The notes under the pieces are model-generated. The model searched no databases. It saw nothing but the letters and a program-made list of their open reading frames with translations, and was not told the origin of the DNA. From positions 62,001 to 126,000 of the forward strand of contig JAMBOW010000009.1 in assembly GCA_023715865.1 (NCBI GenBank): a DNA stretch of 64,000 bases. Reading direction: 5' to 3'. A program made the translations under genes and the position numbers. This DNA is from Neobacillus mesonae (GTDB taxonomy: Bacteria; Bacillota; Bacilli; Paenibacillales; Paenibacillaceae). This document shows, in pieces, positions 42,493 to 51,485 of this stretch (position 1 is the stretch's first letter; every line of letters starts with the position of its first letter).

Positions 42493-43293
42493 TTGAATCC
42501 TATTTCAAAGCAAGAGATTCCAAAGGAAATCATGAAGCAGCTCGGATCGATAAGTCTAATCTCCTTCCCGAGGCAGGGGCACACCTCAGACGTTGGAATT
42601 ATAGATTCTACTAATGGAAGATATGTACTTAAACGAACGAAGGGCCGCCAATATAGTGAATGGCTAAGAAGAGAATCGTACATACTAGATTGCCTGACTT
42701 ATACGAGTCTTCGGGTACCCCGAAATTATTCATTTATACATCGGGAAGAGACTGATGGATATGAAGAGGCTTGGCTGCTGATGGAATTCATACAAGGGGA
42801 GACTCTACGCAGTTTTCTGACCCGCGAAGATGATTCCATGGTGCGTTACGAAATGATACATGATTATGGTCGTAATTTACGAGAGCTCCACTCCGTATCT
42901 TGCCCTGATGAATTAAAGAAGGGTGGCAGCTGGATCGATCAAATGCTCAGCCAAGCCGAATTTAATATGAACCATTATGAAGTAGACGGAAACTCTGCTT
43001 TACTTGAGATATTGAAACGGAACAGACCGAGTGAGATTGAGCAAACACTGATTCATGGCGATTTTACTATTGATAATGTACTGGTGCAGGAAGGCAGGGT
43101 AACCGGAATTATTGATTGGAGCGGCGGTGCGTACGGAGACCCCAGATATGACGCAGCCCTGGCCATAAGGCCAAAGCCTAATATTTTTCAGTCGAAAGAA
43201 GACTTCGCCGCTTTCTATGATGGCTATGGGCAAAAAAAAATTACGGGCGAGGAATACGAATACTATGAATCGGGCCTGTATGCCTTTTTTTGA
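42493..43293 (+). CDS. APH-fold phosphotransferase
   Basis: A 266-residue aminoglycoside/choline kinase-fold protein. YVLKRTKGRQYSEWLRRE is the N-lobe, LIHGDFTIDNVLV the catalytic loop (catalytic Asp), and IIDWSGGAYGDPRYDAAL the metal-binding region. TTG 42493 has GGAGGG seven bases upstream. The substrate could be an antibiotic, sugar or choline-like alcohol; nothing nearby decides. Confidence 0.85.
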   Translation: MNPISKQEIPKEIMKQLGSISLISFPRQGHTSDVGIIDSTNGRYVLKRTKGRQYSEWLRRESYILDCLTYTSLRVPRNYSFIHREETDGYEEAWLLMEFIQGETLRSFLTREDDSMVRYEMIHDYGRNLRELHSVSCPDELKKGGSWIDQMLSQAEFNMNHYEVDGNSALLEILKRNRPSEIEQTLIHGDFTIDNVLVQEGRVTGIIDWSGGAYGDPRYDAALAIRPKPNIFQSKEDFAAFYDGYGQKKITGEEYEYYESGLYAFF

Positions 43294-43361
43294 TCACCGC
43301 TCTATTCCGTATATTTAAGAAGAATAATACCCATGTTGATGCTGTTCCCGTCGTTCAATCT

Positions 43362-44105
43362 TCAATCTGCATTCTTCACACGATACCAGTATTTATAAAT
43401 TTCGGAGTATCCAATTTTGGAATACAACCGGAGTGCAGGCGTATTATTCGCTATTACTGCTAAATAACTGTGTGTGGCTCCGTTGTCTTTGCCCCATTTC
43501 AGGAGGTTTAAGATCATCTGTTCAGCATAACCTTGATTTCTGTAGTCACGGTCTGTGACGATATCGTATAACCCTATGTATTCTCTTTCGATTACGCCAA
43601 GTCCGCACGCAATGACTCGTTCTTCATCGTAAAAGGAAATGAATCCTTTTCTCGTCCTGATATTGGTTAGCATCTGTTCCATGGTGCTTCTATCTTTGTC
43701 TTTCACATGATTGAGTCTGCAAAAATGCTCTAGCCATTCCGTGTTTACCTCTTCGCTAATTTGTACGGAAGTAAGACGCGGTTCGTTGATCTGATCTAGA
43801 TTTAGGGTTTGAACACTTGTAATATCAAGCACAGAATAGCGCATACTCTCCAATATGGAATCCAGATGTGCGGGCTCTACAAAGGGAGAAATTTTGTAGA
43901 TAACGGGTAACTGATTCTGTGAATAGATCTTCTCGCACTCTTTAATCTTATGATTCAATTCACAGGTTGAATAATGAATGGGGTTAATGGAGTTAGCCCG
44001 TTTGGTGTATCCATCCGCAAAGCGAAGCACCCATCCGTCGTACAGCAAAGTGGATAAAGGCTGCCAGTGGTTCAAAGACAGCTCTTCAATGAATTTGTTA
44101 TCCAT
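43362..44105 (-). CDS. GNAT family N-acetyltransferase
   Basis: A 247-residue two-part GNAT. The N-terminal half (NHWQPLSTLLYDGWVLRFADGYTKRANSI) is an extended substrate domain. The C-terminal half has the acetyl-CoA loop DIVTDRDYRNQGYAEQMI, then YLAVIANNTPALRLYSKIGY. The start is the second ATG (44105), six bases after AAGGAGG; ATG 44111 overlaps the spacer. Substrate unknown. Confidence 0.88.
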   Translation of the reverse strand: MDNKFIEELSLNHWQPLSTLLYDGWVLRFADGYTKRANSINPIHYSTCELNHKIKECEKIYSQNQLPVIYKISPFVEPAHLDSILESMRYSVLDITSVQTLNLDQINEPRLTSVQISEEVNTEWLEHFCRLNHVKDKDRSTMEQMLTNIRTRKGFISFYDEERVIACGLGVIEREYIGLYDIVTDRDYRNQGYAEQMILNLLKWGKDNGATHSYLAVIANNTPALRLYSKIGYSEIYKYWYRVKNAD

Positions 44106-44303
44106 ATACATCCTCCTTTTTATAATTGTATATTAACAAATAACTATGAATAAATATACAATAAGTTGATTAAATATAAATAGGATTAATTGTCGATGAG
44201 TTAAAGGGGAGAGAGAATTCGCGGCTGCTTTTTATCAAATGATTGAGATGGAATAGAAATGAGTATCCAATTTATTTTAGATAATTAAAGGTCGTGACGT
44301 TCA

Positions 44304-44819
44304 ATGATTGATTTTTTAAAAAACAGAGGAATAAAGGCATATCACGAAGTGTTGGAGATAGCTGAGTATCCTAATCTATTATTCTCTAATGATCCCGGGC
44401 AATATCTTGCTGAGGCAAGGTATAATCTTTATACCATTCAGAAGCTAAACAAACTTATAAAAAGGGATTTAATTTCGTTAAGTGAATTGGAGCAGGTGTT
44501 AAGCTTTATTGAGTCTTCATGGTCTGCATATGTACATAAGCATTATAGGGGGAAGTCGTTCCTCTTTTATTTGTGGGGAGATGTTCAGATTCCTGCAATT
44601 CGATTTTCGATAGTCTCTTTACATGAAGGGATGGAGCTTCCCTTTAGGAGTCCCTTAAACAAGGTTAATTGTATGTCTGAGGTGCTTACTTCGTATTTAC
44701 ATAACATTGAACTTGATGAAATACCTACTCTAATAGAATCCGATTCCGATGAAGTCAGTCATGTAGACCCTGACTCCAGCTCAGCACTTACCGTTTACTA
44801 CACACATATGAATTGTTGA
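44304..44819 (+). CDS. Unknown protein, 171 residues
   Basis: A helical cytosolic protein (MIDFLKNRGIKAYHEVLEIAEY...) with a Ser/Asp-rich C-terminus. It has no known motif. It is convergent with the 45203 gene over a strong shared terminator. The pattern ARYNLYTIQKLNKLI...SWSAYVHKHYRGKSF may suit an immunity-type protein, but this is a guess. Confidence 0.55.
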   Translation: MIDFLKNRGIKAYHEVLEIAEYPNLLFSNDPGQYLAEARYNLYTIQKLNKLIKRDLISLSELEQVLSFIESSWSAYVHKHYRGKSFLFYLWGDVQIPAIRFSIVSLHEGMELPFRSPLNKVNCMSEVLTSYLHNIELDEIPTLIESDSDEVSHVDPDSSSALTVYYTHMNC

Positions 44820-44829
44820 ATGTAAAATT

Positions 44830-44863
44830 AAAAGCCCACCTTCTTTGGAATAGGTGGGCTTTG
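44830..44863. terminator. Bidirectional terminator
   Basis: AAAGCCCACCT-10 nt-AGGTGGGCTTT between two convergent genes. Confidence 0.88.
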
Positions 44864-44873
44864 TTACATATAA

Positions 44874-45203
44874 TCACAGCTTAATTGAAGCTTCTCTTAT
44901 CTCTGAAAAATTTAAAATCTCTTTATTAATTGACTGAGCGTCATTGAATCCAATTTGGTAAGCGGCTTTCATAACACGGGTGTTGCTTTGAAGAAAAAGA
45001 TCCTCGAGCAAAGCAATGCTATTATTTAAATGGTCAGGAATTTGATTTTTTATATTCTCCAGAGTCTCATCAAAGAGTTTATAAAGATCGTTATGCTCCT
45101 TCTCACAGATCTCAACAATCTCCTCAGCTCTTCTCTCTAAAGTGTCTTTCATAACTTGGTTTACCATTACTAAGCCCTCCCGGTTAAGTTCGTCCATATT
45201 CAT
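44874..45203 (-). CDS. Small helical protein, unknown
   Basis: A 109-residue acidic, probably coiled-coil protein (TLERRAEEIVEICEKEHNDLYKLFDETLENI). ATG 45203 or 45197. It has no recognised family. The gap 45204-45559 upstream holds no gene; a TGTAAGCGGTAATT there only partly resembles a cre site. Confidence 0.5.
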   Translation of the reverse strand: MNMDELNREGLVMVNQVMKDTLERRAEEIVEICEKEHNDLYKLFDETLENIKNQIPDHLNNSIALLEDLFLQSNTRVMKAAYQIGFNDAQSINKEILNFSEIREASIKL

Positions 45204-45559
45204 TGTGTTCGTAGATGTAATGTTTTGTTTAAGAGGATATTAATCATTTTTCTATAAAAGTTACTCACTCATGATTAATCTTCATAACCCAATGATACAT
45301 TTAAACTCGCGAAAATTTTGTCGTGTTATGTCGAAAGTGTAAGCGGTAATTTATGGGGAAATTGATGGTACGAAGAGGTGGTTATACCTGCCATAAAGGC
45401 TGCTGCTAATGATTCAATTCAATAGAGTCGTTTAATCTTTCTAAGAAGGCTTAGAGTGTATTGAGTTGTTGAGAACGGTGAAATAGCGGAATGGATATGT
45501 TTTACACCATATAGAGATAATAACTTCAGTGTAGATATTTATTGTGAGGAGGAATGATG

Positions 45560-46405
45560 ATGTCGGAGGAGCTGAAGTATGGCAACGATTATAAATCAAT
45601 TCCAGCAACCTCGGTTAACAACAGGGTAGGCGTGGAAGCAGCGGAAGATTTGTACTGCTATACGGATCAGATTGTGAATATTGTAATGATTGGTCAACCG
45701 GAGAGCAAGAAATTTGTATTGGTAGATGCAGGGCTGCCGGGTTCTGCCCAGGAGATCATTAATGTTGCAGAGGAACGCTTCGGGGAGAACTGCCGGCCTT
45801 CAGCCATCCTATTGACGCATGGTCATTTTGATCATGTAGGTTCCATCATTGAACTGATTGAACATTGGGGTGTGACGGTGTATGCCCATCCTATGGAATT
45901 CCCGTATTTGACCGGTCAGCAAAGCTATCCAGAGCCTGATCCTACGGTCGAAGGTGGAGTGCTTGCGAAAATATCGTCTTACTTTCCGAATGAGCCGATT
46001 CAGTTGGGGCGTTACATTAAAGAGCTTCCTGCTGACGGCACTGTTCCGTATTTGGACGGCTTTCGCTGGGTTCATACGCCAGGGCATGCACCCGGCCATG
46101 TATCCTTTTTCAGAATGCAGGACCGTGCTTTAATTGCTGGGGATGCTTTTGTAACAGTGAGACAAGACTCGCTGTATAAGGTCTTGACCCAAAAGCAGGA
46201 GATTACAGGGCCGCCAAGATATTTTACAACGGACTGGTCTGCAGCGAAGCTGTCGGTAAAGAAATTACTGGAGCTGCAGCCGGAGGTGACCATTACTGGT
46301 CACGGCAGCCCAGTATCTGGAGAGGAATTGGCTCACGGATTAGAAAGACTAGTAAGTGAGTTCGACAGCTTGGCTCTGCCGGATCACGGTAGATATGTAA
46401 ATTGA
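45560..46405 (+). CDS. MBL-fold metallo-hydrolase
   Basis: A 281-residue metallo-beta-lactamase superfamily hydrolase. LLTHGHFDHVGS carries the HxHxDH zinc motif, HTPGHAPGHVSF the next His, LIAGDAFV the bridging Asp, and TITGHGSPVSG the last His. The third of three tandem ATGs (45560) is best spaced from GGAGG. No signal peptide. The specific substrate is unknown. Confidence 0.9.
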   Translation: MSEELKYGNDYKSIPATSVNNRVGVEAAEDLYCYTDQIVNIVMIGQPESKKFVLVDAGLPGSAQEIINVAEERFGENCRPSAILLTHGHFDHVGSIIELIEHWGVTVYAHPMEFPYLTGQQSYPEPDPTVEGGVLAKISSYFPNEPIQLGRYIKELPADGTVPYLDGFRWVHTPGHAPGHVSFFRMQDRALIAGDAFVTVRQDSLYKVLTQKQEITGPPRYFTTDWSAAKLSVKKLLELQPEVTITGHGSPVSGEELAHGLERLVSEFDSLALPDHGRYVN

Positions 46406-46483
46406 ATGGTCAGATTATGGATTGGAAGAGTGCTCACACTCACGCAGATGAGTAGAAGCACATTAGAGTAGATGATGATATAA

Positions 46484-46534
46484 GGGAAGGCACTGGGATC
46501 GGTTCTACCGAAACCTGAGGGCCTTTCCTTTTTT
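46484..46534 (+). terminator. Terminator of the MBL gene
   Basis: GGAAGGC...GGCCTTTCC with an inner GGTT...AACC stem, then TTTTTT. Downstream to 46803 is a likely promoter/leader region: a TATAAT hexamer near 46626 would give a ~165-nt untranslated leader for the exopolysaccharide operon. Confidence 0.75.
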
Positions 46535-46803
46535 ATTTTCTAAAATTCTTATTCGATAAAAACATTTTGTCAGATTTTCGACCTAAAACTGCAAGATTGT
46601 TAAGTTTTTGCAGAGGTTTATGCTTTATAATAGTTCAGAAGTAATGACATTAATTAGTAATTCTGATTCCAAATACTTAGTTAGCAAGTAAAATCAGCCT
46701 TCAAGTCCATTACATCTATAAGAAAATTTGCATCGAGACGTAAATAGAATTGCATAAATTGTGAGTTGTTCAAATCTCGACAAAATTAAAGGAGCAAAGC
46801 AAG

Positions 46804-48258
46804 ATGCCAAATAAAGCTTCAAAGCAGAGGACAATAGGGATGCTGATCCTATCTTTACTTGTCCTGTTAACCGGTTGCAAGTCAGACGAAGGGACGGATG
46901 CCGTGGCAAATGATCCGAGTGTATATCCTGATCCTGTGGTGCAGCGATATACCGGTGAGCAAAGTCAAGAAATCACCTATGTTTACACGGCTCGCAAGGA
47001 GTTGTCCCTAACCTTTAATGGAATGGCTGACAAGGAAACGATGGATCGTCTTCTGGACGAGCTGGATAAATACAAGATCAGGGCGACTTTTTTTCTGCCA
47101 GGTATGAGAGTAGCAGAGGAGCCAGATATTGCTCTGGACCTTTTGGAGAGAGGGCATGAGATTGAGAACAACACGCTGAATCAGCTGGATATGACAGGAA
47201 TGGATTACAACGATCTCTATCAGGAAGTAAAGCTCAGCAATGAGGTAATTGAGGAGCATACAGGGGCGAAGCCGCTTTATATACGCACCAAATCGGGTGA
47301 TTATCCGGAAGACCTGCCTCTGGTTGCAGCTCAGCTGGGAATGAAGGCTGTTGTAGGCTACAGCATTAATCCGAAGGACCGTGATATGAAAAGCGCTGAA
47401 GAGATCGGAGCTTATGTACAGCGTTACATTCACCGCGGCGGTGTCATCTCACTGAATACGGACATTAACCCGGAAGTCATTGACTCTATAAAGTATATTG
47501 CCGAGGCAGCAGAGGACATCGGTTACAAGCTGATTCCGCTGAAAGAGCTGGCAGAGAACGGCGGAGTGCGTAAACCGCTTGAGCAGATTCCAGGATACGA
47601 TGCAGCGAAAATGAATTTGGACTACAAAGATGAGGATTACGAGTTGATCTACAAGGTCGAGACAGACCAGAAGCAGATCGCGCTGACGTTTGATGACTGG
47701 GGCAGTGATAAGACCGTAACGGAAATTCTAGATATTTTGGCAGCAAAAAAAGTGCCGGCTACCTTCTTCCTGCGCGCCAAGGGAGTAGAGGATAACCCTA
47801 ATCTGGCTAGAGCCATGGTGGCAGAGGGTCACGACGTAGCCAACCATTCTTACACGCATCCGGTCGTAACCTCTTTGACGCCGGAGGAATTGCAGGAGGA
47901 CTTGGTTAAAGCCCATCAGGTGATTACTGAAGCGATACAGCAGCAGCCTGTTATGTTGTTCCGTCCGCCAACAGGGGTCGTTGATGATGAGCGTGCCAAA
48001 GCGATTGCAGCAGTAGGTTATCCACAAATCGCCATGTATGATGTCACGGCATTGGACTGGAAAGAATCCAATTCTGCAGGCGATATTGTAAACACGATTA
48101 TGGATCGAACCGAGAACGGCAGCGTGATCTTGCTGCACATGCTGGACGGCATCCATACCATTGAGGCGCTGCCTCGAGTGATTGATAAGCTGGAGGCTAA
48201 GGGGTACACCTTTGTCAAAATGGCAGATCTGATAGAACAAAACAAGAGTGGAAATTAA
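46804..48258 (+). CDS. Lipoprotein with tandem NodB polysaccharide-deacetylase domains
   Basis: A 484-residue exported lipoprotein: lipobox LLTGC near residue 24, then two NodB-like domains. The first (about 65-265) is degenerate, with LTFNGMADK in place of TFDD and no HxxxH. The second (about 290-480) is intact, with ALTFDDWGSD (metal/base Asp), ANHSYTHP (metal His pair), and MLFRPPTG. It would remove N-acetyl groups from a polymer outside the membrane. It is the first gene of the five-gene exopolysaccharide operon, with a 20-bp gap to the dehydrogenase. Confidence 0.88.
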   Translation: MPNKASKQRTIGMLILSLLVLLTGCKSDEGTDAVANDPSVYPDPVVQRYTGEQSQEITYVYTARKELSLTFNGMADKETMDRLLDELDKYKIRATFFLPGMRVAEEPDIALDLLERGHEIENNTLNQLDMTGMDYNDLYQEVKLSNEVIEEHTGAKPLYIRTKSGDYPEDLPLVAAQLGMKAVVGYSINPKDRDMKSAEEIGAYVQRYIHRGGVISLNTDINPEVIDSIKYIAEAAEDIGYKLIPLKELAENGGVRKPLEQIPGYDAAKMNLDYKDEDYELIYKVETDQKQIALTFDDWGSDKTVTEILDILAAKKVPATFFLRAKGVEDNPNLARAMVAEGHDVANHSYTHPVVTSLTPEELQEDLVKAHQVITEAIQQQPVMLFRPPTGVVDDERAKAIAAVGYPQIAMYDVTALDWKESNSAGDIVNTIMDRTENGSVILLHMLDGIHTIEALPRVIDKLEAKGYTFVKMADLIEQNKSGN

Positions 48259-48278
48259 AGCAGTGGTGGGGAGAAAGA

Positions 48279-49592
48279 ATGAGCTTATATGAGGATTTAG
48301 TTGCGGGGAAAGAGAAGCTCGCGGTGATCGGACTTGGATATGTAGGACTGCCGATTGCAGCTGCTTTTGCAAGAATAGTAAAGGTAATTGGGTTCGATGT
48401 GAACAGCCAGAAGATTGAGGCCTACCAAAATGGATTTGATATCACCGGTGATCTAGGCCATGATGTCGTGCGGAGCTGCGGTGTGGAATTCACTTCCGAC
48501 AGAGACAAGCTTGCTGGCGTGCACTGTTATATTGTCGCTGTACCGACACCGGTTAAGAGCGGCAACGTGCCTGACCTGACCGATGTGCAAAACGCAAGCC
48601 GGCTTGTTGCTGAACAATTGACACCCGGCTCGCTAGTAATCTATGAGTCTACTGTGTATCCGGGCGTAACTGAAGAAGTGTGTATTCCAATTCTGGAGGA
48701 AGTTTCGGGCCTTACATGCGGCAAGGATTTTAGGGTCGGATATTCGCCAGAACGAATCAATCCGGGAGATAAAGTACACCGCCTGGAGAACATCGTAAAA
48801 ATTGTATCCGGCAATGATGAGGAAGCCCTGGATACGGTAGCTAGTCTATATGAGCTGATCATCGATGCCGGGGTGCACCGTGCGGACAGCATTAAGGTAG
48901 CAGAGGCTGCCAAAGTTATCGAAAATGCTCAGCGGGACATCAATATTGCCTTCATGAATGAACTATCCATGTTGTTTCATGAAATGGATATTGATACGAA
49001 CGCGGTGCTTAGGGCAGCGGGGACGAAGTGGAACTTCCTTCCGTTCCGTCCGGGTCTTGTCGGAGGTCATTGTATCAGTATTGATCCCTATTATTTAACC
49101 TACAAGGCTGAGGACAGCGGCTATCATTCCAAGATTATTCTGGCCGGGCGCCATATCAATGACGGCATGGGCAAATATATTGCCCAGAACATTATTAAGA
49201 TGATGGTCAGACACCACATGGATCTGAAAAATACGCGTATCGGTATTCTGGGTCTTGCTTTTAAAGAAAACTGCTCGGATATCCGGAACTCCAAAGTCGT
49301 AGATATTGTGAATGAGCTCAGTGAGTATGGTATTACTCCGCTTGTGTCTGATCCTTATGTAGATGCAAATTCAGCGTACAAGGAATATGGAGTAGAGCTG
49401 ACAGATCTGGCAGATATGAAAGAGCTGAACATCGCCGTTGTGGCTGTCGCTCACGAGTGCTTTAAAGAGATGGATTTTATACAGGTACATCAGTTGTACA
49501 GCAGTGAACAGCCGAAGATCATGATCGACATCAAAGGAATCTATGACAGAGGCATCTTTGAGCGCAGCGGTATTTTGTACTGGAGCTTATAG
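48279..49592 (+). CDS. Nucleotide-sugar (UDP-HexNAc type) 6-dehydrogenase
   Basis: A 437-residue NAD-dependent four-electron dehydrogenase turning a UDP-sugar into the UDP-uronic acid. Rossmann motif VIGLGYVGLPIAAAF; VAVPTP; YESTVYPGVTEE; YSPERINPGD; catalytic Cys in GLVGGHCISIDPYYL; second Rossmann domain ILGLAFKENCSDIRNSK. The YSPERINPGD and GHCISIDPYYL forms resemble WbpO/TviB-type enzymes that act on UDP-GlcNAc/GalNAc or ManNAc more than plain UDP-glucose dehydrogenases. It would supply an acidic precursor to the synthase encoded 24 bp downstream. Confidence 0.88.
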   Translation: MSLYEDLVAGKEKLAVIGLGYVGLPIAAAFARIVKVIGFDVNSQKIEAYQNGFDITGDLGHDVVRSCGVEFTSDRDKLAGVHCYIVAVPTPVKSGNVPDLTDVQNASRLVAEQLTPGSLVIYESTVYPGVTEEVCIPILEEVSGLTCGKDFRVGYSPERINPGDKVHRLENIVKIVSGNDEEALDTVASLYELIIDAGVHRADSIKVAEAAKVIENAQRDINIAFMNELSMLFHEMDIDTNAVLRAAGTKWNFLPFRPGLVGGHCISIDPYYLTYKAEDSGYHSKIILAGRHINDGMGKYIAQNIIKMMVRHHMDLKNTRIGILGLAFKENCSDIRNSKVVDIVNELSEYGITPLVSDPYVDANSAYKEYGVELTDLADMKELNIAVVAVAHECFKEMDFIQVHQLYSSEQPKIMIDIKGIYDRGIFERSGILYWSL

Positions 49593-49616
49593 TCCACGAA
49601 TAGGAGATTCTTTACG

Positions 49617-51485
49617 ATGATTAGGAAGAAGAAAAAGCAAGTTGAAGAAAAGCTGACGGTTACACGTCCGGACAGACGGAAGCTGTCTTACGTGCCTGAT
49701 CCAGAGCAGATTCGCAATTCGACAGACCGCCGGGGTGTTGCGGCCGCTGGAAACGGCTCACCTGATGTGGATTTTGATTACATTAACAAGCTGCGACTGC
49801 TGAGTCTACGGTACATGGCAGAGTTTGAAGTAACCGTTATACCGAAGGGGAAAAAGAAAAAACATGCGGTGAAGGGCAAGTCGGTTGATATTTCCTCTAC
49901 CGGACTTCTCATGAAGCTGGAGCATCCGGAGCATTCCTTTCAGGTTGGGGATCAGGTCAATGCGAGATTCAAAATACCGCCGGGAGCCATGCCTGAGGGA
50001 TTTGACTCCTCCGTCAGCATTGATGCAAAAGTGGTTCGCATCGTATCCCTGGATACGGAAGGGACCGAGGGCAGCGCACGCATCGCCCTGGATTTTGAGA
50101 AGCCGCTGACCTCCTATTTCCAAAGGAAACGCTGGGGTTACTCCGTATATTCAGCGAGTGCCATTCTCTTGTTTGCAGTTCTGCTTATTATGCTCATGCG
50201 CGCAGAGAGCGTCATTTATTTCAAATATAATTTCGTCCTATATTTATACAGTCTTATTGCTGCGGCCTTTCTGCTGACACGTTATTTATTCGGCTCTATG
50301 TACAGGAACGTGAAAGTAAATCCCGAGTATACACCGGGTGTCTCCATTATCATTCCTTGCTTCAATGAGGAAGAGTGGATTCATCGGACGATTCTGAGCT
50401 GTATCAATCAGGATTATCCAATTGACAAGCTGGAGGTTATCGTTGTCGATGACCGTTCGACGGACAAGTCTGTAGAACGAATCAAAGAGACCATTGACAT
50501 GATTCATCAGGAGGCAGAGAGATACGGGACAGTAGATCGCTTATCTTATGTGGTGCTGGAAGAGAACGGAGGAAAACGGGAAGCGCTGGTCAGAGGTGTG
50601 AATATGGCGAAGCATGATCTCGTTGTCTTCGTTGATTCGGACAGCTTTCTCGAGCCGAACGCAATCCGTCATCTGGTACAGCCCTTTCAGGATCCGAAGA
50701 TGGGCGGCGTTGCCGGACGAACGGACGTCGAGAATAAGTATACTAACACGATTACCAAGCTGCAGACCGTTCGTTATTATATTGCTTTTCGGATCATGAA
50801 GGCAGCGGAATCCTGGTTTGACAGTGTGACATGTCTGTCCGGCCCCTTGTCCTGCTATCGAAAAGAGCTGGTTCTTCAGCATGCGGATGCATGGCTGACC
50901 CAGAAGTTCCTTGGACAGCCGGCGACTTTCGGCGACGACCGAAGCATGACGAACTATATTCTGAAGACTCATCGGACCGCGTATCAGGATACAGCCATAT
51001 GCTCGACGATCGTTCCGTCCAAGATGAATGTCTTTCTTAAGCAGCAAATGCGCTGGAAGCGTTCCTGGCTGCGTGAATCACTGCGTGCGGGAACCTTTAT
51101 CTGGCGCAAGGAACCGTTCATGGCCCTATTCTTCTATATCGGGCTGATCGTACCGATTGCCGCGCCGATCGTTGTGCTATATAACCTTGTCTATGTTCCG
51201 ATTGTTCATCAGGTCTTTCCGTTCACCTTCCTTATGGGACTCTTCATGATGGCACTGCTGATGAGCCTTGCGCATCTCATGTTCCGTAAGAGCAAGCTGT
51301 GGGTGTTCGGATTTGTTTTTTGCGTATTCTATGAGTTTATTCTGCTCTGGCAGATGCCTGTTGCATGGGTCACGTTCTGGAAATCCACCTGGGGCACGAG
51401 GGAAACTCCACAGGATATCGAAGCAAGAAAGAAAAAAGAAGAGCGCAAAAACAAACGAAAAATAAAAAAAGGATGGCAGGCCTAA
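49617..51485 (+). CDS. PilZ-GT2 fusion: processive polysaccharide synthase
   Basis: A 622-residue membrane synthase. Residues ~60-165 form a PilZ domain (GKSVDISSTGLLMKL is the D/N-x-S-x-x-G element; the RxxxR arm is only approximate, RLLSLR). Two membrane helices (about 178-225) follow, then a GT2 domain: VSIIIPCFNEE, VVDDRSTD, DSDSF, FGDDRSMTN and QQMRWKRSW, the D, DxD, GDD and Q-x-x-RW motifs of hyaluronan/cellulose/PNAG synthases. C-terminal membrane helices and a very basic tail follow. PilZ normally binds c-di-GMP; placing it before the catalytic domain is unusual, since BcsA carries it at the C-terminus. The product is probably a HexNAc/HexNAcA polymer, by inference. Confidence 0.88.
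   Translation: MIRKKKKQVEEKLTVTRPDRRKLSYVPDPEQIRNSTDRRGVAAAGNGSPDVDFDYINKLRLLSLRYMAEFEVTVIPKGKKKKHAVKGKSVDISSTGLLMKLEHPEHSFQVGDQVNARFKIPPGAMPEGFDSSVSIDAKVVRIVSLDTEGTEGSARIALDFEKPLTSYFQRKRWGYSVYSASAILLFAVLLIMLMRAESVIYFKYNFVLYLYSLIAAAFLLTRYLFGSMYRNVKVNPEYTPGVSIIIPCFNEEEWIHRTILSCINQDYPIDKLEVIVVDDRSTDKSVERIKETIDMIHQEAERYGTVDRLSYVVLEENGGKREALVRGVNMAKHDLVVFVDSDSFLEPNAIRHLVQPFQDPKMGGVAGRTDVENKYTNTITKLQTVRYYIAFRIMKAAESWFDSVTCLSGPLSCYRKELVLQHADAWLTQKFLGQPATFGDDRSMTNYILKTHRTAYQDTAICSTIVPSKMNVFLKQQMRWKRSWLRESLRAGTFIWRKEPFMALFFYIGLIVPIAAPIVVLYNLVYVPIVHQVFPFTFLMGLFMMALLMSLAHLMFRKSKLWVFGFVFCVFYEFILLWQMPVAWVTFWKSTWGTRETPQDIEARKKKEERKNKRKIKKGWQA

Noticed and set aside
45345..45358. cre site TGTAAGCGGTAATT upstream of the MBL gene
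   Set aside because: Only part of the consensus fits and it lies about 200 bp from the start; no catabolic gene is adjacent.
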